Origin: Apostichopus parvimensis
Taxonomy: Eukaryota; Echinodermata; Holothuroidea; Aspidochirotida; Stichopodidae
Length of the DNA: 28,302 bases
Reading direction: 5' to 3'
Assembly: GCA_000934455.1 (NCBI GenBank)
Contig: KN887256.1
Coordinates: forward strand, 39,385 to 67,686
Shown: piece after piece, positions 1 through 12,100 of the stretch
Position numbering within the stretch: the first letter of the stretch is position 1
Layout of the letters: every line of letters starts with the position of its first letter
Program-made: the position numbers and the translations under genes
The notes under the pieces: model-generated
Seen by the model: the letters and a program-made list of their open reading frames with translations, nothing else
Database searches by the model: none
Told to the model about the DNA's origin: nothing

Positions 1-43
1 ATATAAAAAAAATTAGAGTTGAAATAAACTTGCTGTGTATTAC

Positions 44-115
44 CTGTTTGGTCATCGCTCAGTTTCTCCACCGTCTTAGCCAGCACTTCATTCCCATCAG
101 GCTGGTCTAGGATAG
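44..115 (-). CDS. TBL3: TBL3 exon 19, last one in the window
   Basis: It encodes ILDQPDGNEVLAKTVEKLSD followed by DQT. It aligns with the EACEKLEATMLRLRRDQ part of the C-terminal domain. The acceptor is ATTCTTCCAG and the donor is GTAATA. Splicing must continue to exons left of base 1, since no stop codon is present. Confidence 0.88.
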
Positions 116-3100
116 CTGGAAGAATAAAAAATATTACCCCCAAAAAAGTAAGTTATAATCCATCTTCAACAAACACCAGGAAATTTTGGACACAATCATG
201 AACATAAAAAGCAAAATGATGGATTATCTGCGAAAGGGTTGCATTTTCACGTATGGAGATATCAACAACAACAAAAATTGTAAATTTTTTGTGAAGCCTA
301 TTTTTACTTGAATTACGTTGTTTTGGAAAAACTCCTAAAGTTTGACATATATGAATTAAGATATTTTACAAAGCAGCATCTTGAACAGGACAGATAAATT
401 CCAATCAACTTCATAATGTCATTTGCACGGCCCAGGAAATCATTTAGCCAAAACAAAGCTTCCTGATCCTGAAATTAAAAGATAGTTGCCAATAATACTT
501 TAAAACAATGGCCAATGTTACATACAATATCACCATTACCAATCTAGTAAGGGAGGGGTTGGGGGGAGAGGGGAGGGGATTTTGAAAAGATTACAGTAGT
601 TACTCGACCTCCCCTGAAAGATTTAAAGACTACAAACGGTAAGTGCAAGAAAGCTGAAAACTTTCAATTAATTAATTATTTATAACCTTTAAGAATGTCT
701 CCATTTAATATTTACTTACTTTTAACAATGGTCAGAACTTTAAATGGTTGGTTTAAGGTTATGGCTAATCCAAGTGCTTTTACAAACTTCTTTTCTTGTA
801 AAAGATTGGACAGTTGTTGTTCCCTAAAAAAAAGAAGGAAACTTTGAATGTCAGAGAAAGAAAGAAATTTAACAAAGACATCATTTATATAAAGCAGTAT
901 CTAACATGAAGAACATACAAATTAATTCAAACCACAAAACTTTGATTCTCGTTCAACTGGAAAACTGATAATCTTAGAAAATTCGGTCCCAGAAAGAGAA
1001 ACTGCTTTTGTTCACAATTTTTTTTTTTTACATTTTTAATTCTCTTGTGCAATAAACAGAATAATAAGAACTTTGACCCCTGACCTAATGACCTGCTCCT
1101 CTTCCTTCTCCTTCTTTTCTTCATATTCCACCACGGTCATATCCTGCCAAACCATGATGGTGGAGTCAGCACCTGCGGTCACCACCTGGTCCTCCTCCAG
1201 ATTCGGGGTGACCGCCCAGACCTTGTCGTCGTGATCGTCAAAGGTCTTGATGCATTCGTTGTGCTTGATGGTCCACAACTTGAGTAGTCCATCGGAACCG
1301 CTACGAGAGAGATAGCAGTCAAATAATATGACATTAAAACACATCTCATAAAATTTACTAGAGATATTTTTTTTTTTTTTTTATACATTGTGCCTTTGTA
1401 ATGTAACACACTCAACACTTCATCTGAGCCCATTTGAGACTGGCATTAGGGGGCATTAACTGCCGGTGGAACTGCCATTAAAATTGTCTTACTTCCCAAA
1501 TGTGTAATCAGATCTACCGAGAGGTTTAACATCATAACACTTTATTATTAGGAACATTGTAACACTTTAAACTCACCGTCTAGATACACTATTTTTTTGC
1601 ATCAAAATTTAGGTAAAGACAGGAACAACAGTTCCAGAAAGACACTTACCTAGATAGGAGTTGCATCCCTCTGGAGAGAAAAGACACCTTCAAGACTGAA
1701 GCATCATGACCCTCAAAGGTCTTTAAAAGGAAACAAAAAAGGGAAAAAATTAAATTTTACATAATAAAAATAAAAATGTACATCAAAAAAAAAAAATTGC
1801 AATCTAAATACAAGTTGAAAATCTCATGATTGATTGATATCTTTTAGCAGTCAGCTGGCCTGAGTCTTGGAATATTTTCCATCATGCAATTACATGAACA
1901 CAAAATGTGTTGTTTGACTGTTTCATTGACTCACAAAACATGTTAAATATCTTGACAGATTCTGTTGAGAGTACAACACATTTTAATAGCCTACCATACA
2001 GATGTAACTAAGCCTACACTAACTTGTACATACAACTTAAATGGATGGTCCAGAGGAATATTTATTTTCTTGACTAATGAAAGAGCAACACATTCTATTA
2101 TCATCCTGGTGGAATTTGCATCCAATTCCTACATGGCATTCTAGAGATATTGATAATTGATATTGTCACAGTCTGTACTATAGGTGAACTTGAAGCAAAC
2201 ATGTGTGTTGTCATAGTTACGCACTGACAAGTCTGACAGCAAAACGTTTTGTTTTACTTTTATTTTTCATTTTATTGCTTTGACCTTGGATTGGATCGCG
2301 TTCCAGCCTAAGGGTATGTGAAGTGAATAATATGATGACAGTAGTGTATTCAAAACGGGATGCATCCCAAATTTGAAAGTAGAAAATAGTAATAGAGTTG
2401 GAAGAAAAAACATAAGAGAAGCTTGCAAGTGTGCTTCTATGACATCACACCTGTTTGCTCCAAGTTCACTTCAGCTATCCTGAAAATGGTGCATATGAGA
2501 ATTGATGACTTGAATGCAAATTTCACGAGGAAGCTTAGTATATGTTGCTCTTTCATCTTTCAAGTGCAATGTTCCTCTGGGAAATCCTGTTAAACTGAAC
2601 TTGATGTAATCCTCAAGCCACTAACCTGGATTGCAATTTGTTCCATCAAGTATATCGAAAATGAAATACTTCAAACCTAAATTGTCCGGAATAGCTCAAT
2701 ATTTGCCAGAAAGTAAAAGGATGCAAATAACTAGTTAGAAATAAGACTAGGACTGTTATGTGTTTAGAAATAACAAACAACACCAGTTTGCTTCAAGCAC
2801 AAAGTTACAGCACAATACAAACTTACCTTCACACAAGTGAAATCTGATATGGACCAAATCTTAATGGTGCCGTCGGCTGAACTAGTGGCCAATGCCTATG
2901 GAAAGGATTAGAAAGTCTTGGCATAGAGATATCTCATTTCAATGTGTCATCACATATAATCAGAATGAAAGTGCAAATTTTCCTCAAAAAAAAGAAAGAA
3001 AAAAGTAGCAGTACTGAGATTTGATTGAGTCAAACTGTTACTCTTATTAAATACAAAAGATACTAACAGCTTTCAAAAAACAAACAAGTGGTATGGCTTT

Positions 3101-6100
3101 TTTTTTTTAACTTCTAGGGAAAACTATTGGGGCTACAATAAAAATTTCAGGAAAACAGTAAAAATTTACATGGTCAGATGTATGGCATGACAATAACCTA
3201 TTCCTTGTATTACCACATGAAACTAATCACAAAGATTGTACAAACTTTTAAAAAAAGCCAGAAATGATCTTACTCATGCTAAACAATTTTACACAAACTT
3301 TTTAAAAAGCCTAGCAGTTAGTATGCAATAGAAAATTCACTAGAAGTAGGCAAATTCACGATAGTATTACAGGGATGTGCTCAGGAATATTTGAGTGCCG
3401 GGCAGATTGTGCGGTAGTGTAATCCACACCCTGGGAGAAGGATCTCATGGGTGGGGTACCCCCTCCCCACTGGACAAATTTTGCACATGAAGTATGCTTA
3501 GGTGGTACTATATTTCCTATTCTGTGCCATGTATTCTCCCAGATTTTGGTTATGGTAAAATTTGTTAAATTTTCATCAAAAAAATGCCAGGCGGAAATGT
3601 TTAAAGTACTGTTTGTGCTGGGCGGCATTCAGAACTGCTGGGCGCAGCCCAGTGTGAGCACATCCCTGGTATTAAAACCAGAGCTTTCGATACAAATATT
3701 GTTCAGTGATAAGAGGAGCCTCTCTTCTGCTATAGCCAACATTGTATGAAAAATTCGAATGGATTTTACCAAATTTACAATTACAGACTGTGGAAAGTTT
3801 CATTCATATAACATGGTGACACAGAGGTCCTACAAAGAGCACAGCTGCGGGTACGATGCCCGTGGGTACTCACCTGATCGGTAGGAGAAAACTGAACACA
3901 CCAGATACCTCTCTTGTGACCTCGAAACGACCCCAGATATTTCTCCTGCTCCAGATGCCAGAGCTTGGCAGACCTGTCTTGGGAGCCAGTAGCTAGCAGC
4001 TTATCATTTGGTGATATAGCTAGGGAATTAATACTCTGCAAGGAATTAATGGAGGACAATATTTAGACTGTAATATGAAACAGAAACTAATTATTCGCCG
4101 CTTGGGTAGTAAAACATATTACAATTCTCTCAAATCACAGCTAAGAAAAAAAACATACATAATATTGACAGTGCAAGTGTATGTTCAAACAGCTTTTGTT
4201 CTTTGACTTAACTCCATTATGGGATGTGAATATTCATTATTTAATTTGCATATGCCAACTTATTGTTTTTTACTCTGTGTAGTAACTTGTAAGATTATGA
4301 CAGCACGGTTAATACACAGCTGAGCTAATTTGGAAGTTTGTTTCGATAAAATGAGATGACTTCATATCTGGTTGGAAGTCCAAAACTTCACTCTACCCGG
4401 ATGGACAATCAGGTCTTTTAATGTACACCTAGTCAGAGAATCATCTTTGAACAACCTCTCTCCTTAAATTCAAGACTGTATGTATCATGACAAACTGTAA
4501 CATAAATTATACATAGGGTATGAACAGTGTACGGAATGAGATGTAAACTGGGAATGAATCCACTATTTCTGACCTTGTCATGAGCTTTCTCTGTAAATGA
4601 GACTGAGAGGGATGTGACATCTTTACTGACTGCTTCTTTCCTCAATTCTGACGGAATGCTCCAGACTTTAAAGGTCATGTCTTCTCCCCCAGACACGAAA
4701 AACTTTCTGGACAATCTGAGCAAATAAGAAAGTGTTTGCACAGTTTTGAACAACAGTTCAACTTTAAGAGTACAAGACAGGAGATTTAAAAAAGGTAAAG
4801 CCAGGAAAATAATTTAAAATTGACTAATAATCACATTTTAACAATCATTGATAGATATCATTAGATGAAGAAACATATCCATCTTCCCTAAAGAAAACAC
4901 TCTTATGAGCTACTGTCTAGTAATTTCAGCCTTCTCATCTCCCCAGCCTCCTTAATCACTACACCCATCTCCCCTTTGCCCCTCCACCCTCCCTGCTTCT
5001 TAGAAAACCAAAACAACATACATCTACAAATAGCAGAGGGAAAGTAAACATTGTTCCATACCATAATCTAAATATTTTCACTATTTAATGAAACATTCAT
5101 TTTTCTCTCTCTAAAAACTGTCAAGAAAAAACATTGTCATTGATAAGATACATAAAGATAAATTAAAAGGATACAATGAGTTGAACTCTTCATGTATCAT
5201 AAAGCAATAGACAAGGAATGCCCTAACTTACCTCGAAGCTGTCACTGACAGTACTGAATGTGTGTGTCCTTTACCGACAGCGACGCATCGCAGTGTGTTA
5301 TCTTCTCCGTTCATCTGCCATAACCTAACAGAGTTATCCTGGAAGAAGGAAACAATATTTCCATGATAACATCACAAGTCTTCTAACACTGGTGGAGGGA
5401 TTTCATCATAATAAAAATTTATTTGTTGAATAATTGCTGGCATCTCTGCAAAAGCATCTAACTGTGTATTTTGTTGTTTTTTGTTAGCTCAGTCAGATGG
5501 AATACAAATGCCAGGTCATTTTACAATCAGTTGCTCCTAAGTGGCCAGTTATTAACTGTGTTGTCCCATACAGTAACATTTTTGTGTCCCACACTTTTAA
5601 TGCAATGTATTGTTAATATTACTTCATTACTTCAAACGTTGAAGTTCGTACAACCATTCGTAGTGCGATTTTGGTGCCAGTTCATATTTCCAGGTATATT
5701 GTCTTCCCTTAAACTGTTGGTATTTTGTAGGGATAGATTGCTGCAAATTTATCGTAAAATGCAGTTTTGGACTCGAACCAAAGCACGGTGTCTAGCTTCT
5801 TACCTTTGATGAGCTGACCAGCATGGAACCTTTCTTGAATACATCAATAGCAACGATGATATCTATAAAATAAATGATAAATGTATGGACATATTTAGCA
5901 ATGCAAGGAGATGACAGAACCACATATATAAAATATCTATCAAGTTTCATGAGTCTGTTGTCCAGAAATACAAATCAAACTATTAATAAAGAAGATTAAA
6001 CAGATGATATTTTGGATGCGCTGGTTTTCATGGGTGGATCTGGAGGTTTAAATTTTTCAAATTATACTCCTCCTCTTCATGAATGTTATCCCCTTTCTTC

Positions 6101-9100
6101 ATATAATTCTTGACATTAATGTTTCTGTTACTTTGTTGTTATAGCCTACCTTTCATTTCATGTAGTTGCAACAGAGAATAGAGAACCATTTGTTTTCAAC
6201 AATGAAACTTTACTAAGGTCTTGCCCTAGCCACATAACTGTTCACGGTTGCTTCCTGAAAAATGTGTACTTTTCTATGAGATTGGGATCCAATATGGTTG
6301 CCTTTAAGCGACGATTAACATGTGTCTTCCTCTTCATGCTAATCCCCTTCATGCTAATCCCCTCCATGTTAATCCCCTCATGCACTCCTCCCCCTCCTCC
6401 CCCCTCCTCCCCTGATATCAATTATCTAAAATTCTGGATTACAGTACAGATAACTTACCGGTGTGTCCTGTCAAGATCTGACAATTCAATGTCGATAACT
6501 CAAAGACTCGGAGTTGGTCCGAGTTGGAAGCCACGGCTAAATGACTTTCATCAGCACCGAGAAATTTAACGTCGAGGATCTCATCGTTGTTACCGACCAT
6601 CTGAGAGAGGAAGAAAAGATTCAATTATGTAAATCAGATGAAACAAAGGAAATAATCTTTCAGCTAGCGTCAAGGAAATTATAGTAATCATCTTGATAAC
6701 TTCATATTACAATTAATGACAAGACTTGACATATATTTATTTGCCAAACTTGTTACATTTGTTGAGTGTGTCGGTATGTACTGCCTTCAAGATTGTCCAG
6801 ATATTGAGCAACACAGGGCAACTTTTCATGAAGGTCTGTGACCTACACCTTTCACACCCACTCATCACCTCAACCCACAATGGGATGGGTGAGGAATGAC
6901 AGCATACCGACAGAAATTTGCAATATTTAACAAATGTAAAAGAAAAACTGATATCTTCGGATTCAAATATTTTACAAAAAATGTAATGCCAATTCATTCA
7001 CACTAAATTTGTCCTTATCTTCATTGCTACCCATCTTTACACAACCAAAAATAATCAGAGAAAGAAAGAAAGAAATGAAATTAATGTCATTTCAAAAGTA
7101 CACCTCCTCAATCTGGATATAACCTAAGATATCACAAAAATCAAGACGGCTTTTTTCATGAGTCAATTGTTTCCTGTAAGCTTCACAGACTGATAGAAAG
7201 AAGAAAAAAACTCACCTGTTTGGTAATTTTGAAGTTATCGATAGAAAAGAAGACAATGTTGTGATCATGGGTTGCTATGACGATTGTATTGAGGGCAGCA
7301 CACATGATTGCTTGACTGACTCTGGTCTCGCCTTCCTTGTAAGTGTTAGATTTGGAAGCTTCCAGCAAGTTTGCAGGCTGGGTGAAAATGTTACGACCAC
7401 TGACTACATCCCAAACTTTCAAAGCCCCTGTTGAAGTGGAAATTACAGAGTTATGCACAAGTTCAACTTTTAAGAGCTAAAAAGACAACAATTTAATAAG
7501 AAAGGGCAATAACAAAAGAAGAGCAAAACTTGATGACATACATGTACAAACATCCTTAAAAGGATAGTCCAGAAATGTTTACATTAATGATATATACCTC
7601 ACATAATATCAAAACAACACTTCACCAAAGCATATATCTGATGTACGGGTTGAGAGGAAATGGAATTTGAAAGATACCACAAGCCCCCCACCCCCCATAA
7701 TTTTTAACAGTACAAACATTCTAAGATTTAGTCAAAAGCATATTAAACCACCGGTCGGAGGAATCATGACTCTGACACATTCATCACTCAATTTATGCAA
7801 TTGACATATAATTGTCTATTCTAATCTGTCAGGATGTTTTCAAAACATAACAGTGCATAACTTGTTGACATAACTGGGCATTAAATGGTTTGAAGACTTT
7901 TGTTTATACATCAAACTACTTCTTTCCTTAATACATATTATACCTTGTTGTAAGTTCTACACAGGTGGAATGGAAATCCATCCCAATAAGTTTATCGAAC
8001 AATACCTAGGAAGTACACTTGCACTTACACTTGGACACTTACCTGTGACACAGATTATTTTAAATTGTCATAACAAATTTCAGTGAAAAGCTTGTTCATA
8101 ATGAAACAGATAATAAATGTCTTTGGAATATTGACTTACCTTGCCCACCACAAGTGACAATGTATTCACCAGGCGTGTCAATGCTTAACTCAGGGAATGG
8201 TTTGTCGTTTGGCAAGACAAGAAGGGCTTCTAAAGGCTGTTGGGAAAGAGACAAAGAATCACTTGATTAACCAGAATCAATAGGCAATAGTGATTGCTTG
8301 ATTTACATGAGAATCCATCCTCAAATACCAGACAGTAGGTCTCACACAGTCCTACTTAATATCTGAGCCCATGAAACTTTCAAGACGCGAAGATCAAACC
8401 TACAAAGTGCTACTCAAAAATTTATCGTTCGAACTAGAACAAACCCTTCAAAATTTCATCACTAATAGAACTTCATTTTTAAGTGATAAATGCAATTCTC
8501 TATTGATTAAAACATTTCATTGCTACTTGACACTTTGACATATGAGTATTAATTATAAATGTAACCGCTATTCAAAAATATTTAATATTATTCTTTACTT
8601 TTCCTTCAATACATGAAATGCAGTATTGGTATGGGAAGCTGTTATCGACATGGAGAAACAATTTTCCACTACAAGAAAAAAGGTCCTTCCATTAGTGATT
8701 AGTTTTACTATGTACCATGTACCATGAGAGTATTGAACCCATCTTGCTATTTGTCTCACTTTCTAACTGAAAATTGACATAAGCTGCTAAAGAATTGAAA
8801 CATGTTATAAATTTTATGATCAATAATTATGCTCACATCGCAATAGATCTATGCAAATTCCAGAATGAAAATGATTTAAAGGGATATTCCAGTGAATAAA
8901 TTTGATTTCTGAATTAAAATGGAAGAAACATTTCTGCATCTTTATAACAGGAAAACAAAGCCTTTGAAGAAATGTGGTCATTGTGACATCACAGACCAAC
9001 ATGTGATCCACTCCGGGAACGAATCCAGGAGTTAGCCAGTCGAAACAAGTTACATTCGATCAACAATACCTCGGGTTAGGGACATGATATTGAGATAGGG

Positions 9101-12100
9101 TTTTCAACTAACAGTGTTGAATAATTTTCTCTCTCATATACAAGAGTCTAATGATCTGCCACCAGAATATCCCTTTAAGAATGACACATTAGAGATTTGG
9201 AACAAACCTCAAAGACAGGTATAGTTCTTCTAGCAGAAAAGTCATTCAAGTCCCAAATGGTGACCACGCTGTCCCTTCCGGTCGAGAAAAGTAACGTTGC
9301 ATCTTGGTTGAAGCTGAAGGAGGTCACTGCACTGTAATGCTTTGTCAGTTGATACTCACACCTAAAACATAGAGGAATAAAGTCAATGAGACTAAAACAA
9401 ACAACTGAGATATAATGCTTTCTCAGTTGATTCTCACACCTAAACCATGGAGGAATCAAGTCAATGAGACTAAAACAAACAACTGAGATATAATGCTTTC
9501 TCAGTTGATACTCACACCTAAATCATAGAGGAAATATAGTCAATGAGACTAAAATATACAACTGAGATATGCTTTGTCAGTTGATGCTCACACCTAAAAC
9601 ATAGAGGAATCATGTCAATGAGACTAAAACATACCACTGAGATATAATGCTTTGTCAGTTGATACTCACACCTAAATCATAGAGGAAATAAAGTCAATGA
9701 GACTAAAACATACAACTGAGATATAATGCTTTGTTAGTTGATTCTTACACCTAAAACATAGAGGACTCAAGTCAATGAGACTAAAATATACAACTGAGAT
9801 ATAATGCTTTGTTAGTTAATTCTTACACCTAAAACATAGAGGACTCAAGTCAATGAGACTAAAACATACAACTGAGATATAATGCTTTGTCAGTTGATAC
9901 TCACACCTAAATCATGAAGGAATAAAGTCAATGAGACTAAAATATACAACTGAGACGCCAAGTTTTGATGTTAATTAGACTAACAACAACAGAAAAGATC
10001 TGAGAGCATATTTTCCAAAGTGGGACACATTAGGATGCAAAATAAAGTACAGAAAGATTTCAGGCTTGAACAGAATCTACCAAACTGAAAGCAGTTGGTT
10101 ATATTTGCAGCTTCAAATATACTTGCAGTATACTTGTAATTCTCTAGCCTCCATACACCCTAGTACCATCATCACCAAATATCTTTGTCTCACCAGTATA
10201 TACCCTTATACCATCAACACCATATGGCCTACTTTCACCACCATATACCCTTCTCTCACCACCACATACCCTTCTCTTGACACCACATACTCTTCTCTCC
10301 ACCACATACCCATATCTCACCACCACATACCCTTCTCTTGAAACCACGTACCCTTCTCTCAACCACATACCCTACTCATGCCACCACATACCCTTCACTC
10401 CACCACGTAGCCTTTTCTCCACCACATACCCTTCTCTCGCCACCACATACCCTTGGGAAGAAACTGCAAGCTTAGTGTGATTCAAACTTTGAGAATATGT
10501 GACATATATTAACATCAAAACATTAGCACATTGCTTACACCAGCCACACTTTCATAGCATGTAGAATGAAAGCCTACACTACTAAACATATATAAGAACT
10601 ATTACTATACACTGTTGAGGGATAATTTACCACTCAATTGCACCTTATCAACTAAGCAGAAAAGATCAGAAGTGTTTGTGCAGTACACTGCTTGAGTAGC
10701 ATGATTTAATTATTTCTGGGAAGTGGAAAATGGTAATAAAATGTAACCAGCTACTTAAAAAATTATTGACTTTTTGTAATTTGTGTAGCGGTTTTGAAGG
10801 CTCTGAAGTCTTTGTCTTACAAAATACTATGGTTGCTGTGTAAAATAGTGTGATGCCGTTGGTCATCATATCTGTCGCCCTCTATTTGCCGTAGGCTACA
10901 TTACGTAATTATTACAGGTCACGTGATGTCTGCTCACCAGCTCAGCTGAAGCAGACCTCGAGACCTGTGACCAGTCTTCGCTCCCGATCTGAATCATTCG
11001 GTTCGGTAGTAGCCCTGACTCCGACCATTGTGGTCGTACTTGTATCTGTCTTGTATTCGTCTTTTATACACTTTTGTACGTATCGTTATAGGACTCTACT
11101 TCGGTATTGAGACCTCGTTTGTGACCATTTTCGTTTAAGTGCATGTTTTCTACCTATTATTGAGGGCTTTGTGCCGATGTTTTGTTTGTACCGTGGCTGG
11201 TTATAGTAATAGTTTGCGAAATCTACACAGCGCTTGTTCTTTACTCGTTTATCTATGTGTTATATCTTTTGCATGTAATAGCAAGATTTAAGGCTCGTCG
11301 TTACTAACATACAACCATCCAAGCCGCATTTGTTTCCATACCACCACCAGTCCTCAGCAGGGAATATTTGGACGCCCCAGAATCTTAGACTGAGTTAGCG
11401 TTACAATACTATGGTTGCCGTGTAAAATACTATGGTTGCTGTGTTATTAACTGCTATACATTTCTTTGCACTGTTTGTATAGCCCTTTATCCATTTTGCA
11501 TAGCATTTGCGATGCGATACGTGATAAATTATTCACTGTAGTCACCTACGGACTATTCTTTCTTCGGTATATTATAAGACTTTATACTTCAAGAATTGAC
11601 GTGAACATAAATCCCGTTCTGAACAGGATGATTTAACATGATCAGAAAACTCAAGATTAGTTCATCTTGCCACTTACTTTCCAGTTTTGAGATTCCAGAC
11701 TCGAATGACACTGTCTGAAGATGCAGAAAACAAGAGCAGCTTGGCGGGATCTGGGTGGAACTCCAACAAGCTGTGTAATAAAACAATGTATAAGATTATA
11801 ACAAATTATAACAAAAATTAACACTACTCATGGTGCTTAAATGCTAAAGAGAGAGAATTAAATATACTTGCAGAAATTAAAGCATTTCTCACCCCTCAAC
11901 CTGCCTCTTTCTGGCCCCCAGCACCCCTCCCTCGTAACCCAAAGGAACATTTACATTTGTTGGGAGTGTGCAAGTGCAAGTTTGGTTTGTGCAGTTCTGA
12001 AATACTGTTCTACCCTAAAAAAGCTGGTGTCAGTTCTGAAACTTTCATCTGAGTTGAATTGTATCCAAGTTTCATCACAGCTATCTTCCATTGTTTGCTA

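Larger units (their letters stand above)
4036..7215 (-). other. TBL3 introns 9-13 (between exons 14 and 9)
   Basis: The introns of about 465-615 bases between the exons in this block are AT-rich and show no transposon ends. The notable parts are the 15-bp repeat in intron 10 and a short AGAA microsatellite at 7059-7077 in intron 9. Intron 11 (5339-5803) is crossed by a 112-codon plus-strand frame with no recognisable product. Confidence 0.6.

Noticed and set aside
5471-5809. 112-codon plus-strand frame
   Set aside because: It covers TBL3 intron 11 and the edge of exon 11 in antisense; hydrophobic stretches but no family resemblance.
7779-7786. C-box-like GTGATGA motifs in TBL3 introns (also near 2945, 5403 and 8456), possible intronic snoRNAs
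   Set aside because: A ribosome-biogenesis host gene made this worth checking, but no D box CTGA at a suitable distance and no terminal stem were found.
9339-10455. CRISPR-like array
   Set aside because: Units are contiguous tandem repeats without unique spacers, in an animal intron.
10066-10480. Repetitive open frames (TTYPSL on plus, RREGYVV on minus)
   Set aside because: They are produced by an 18-bp minisatellite within a TBL3 intron; no independent gene signal is present.
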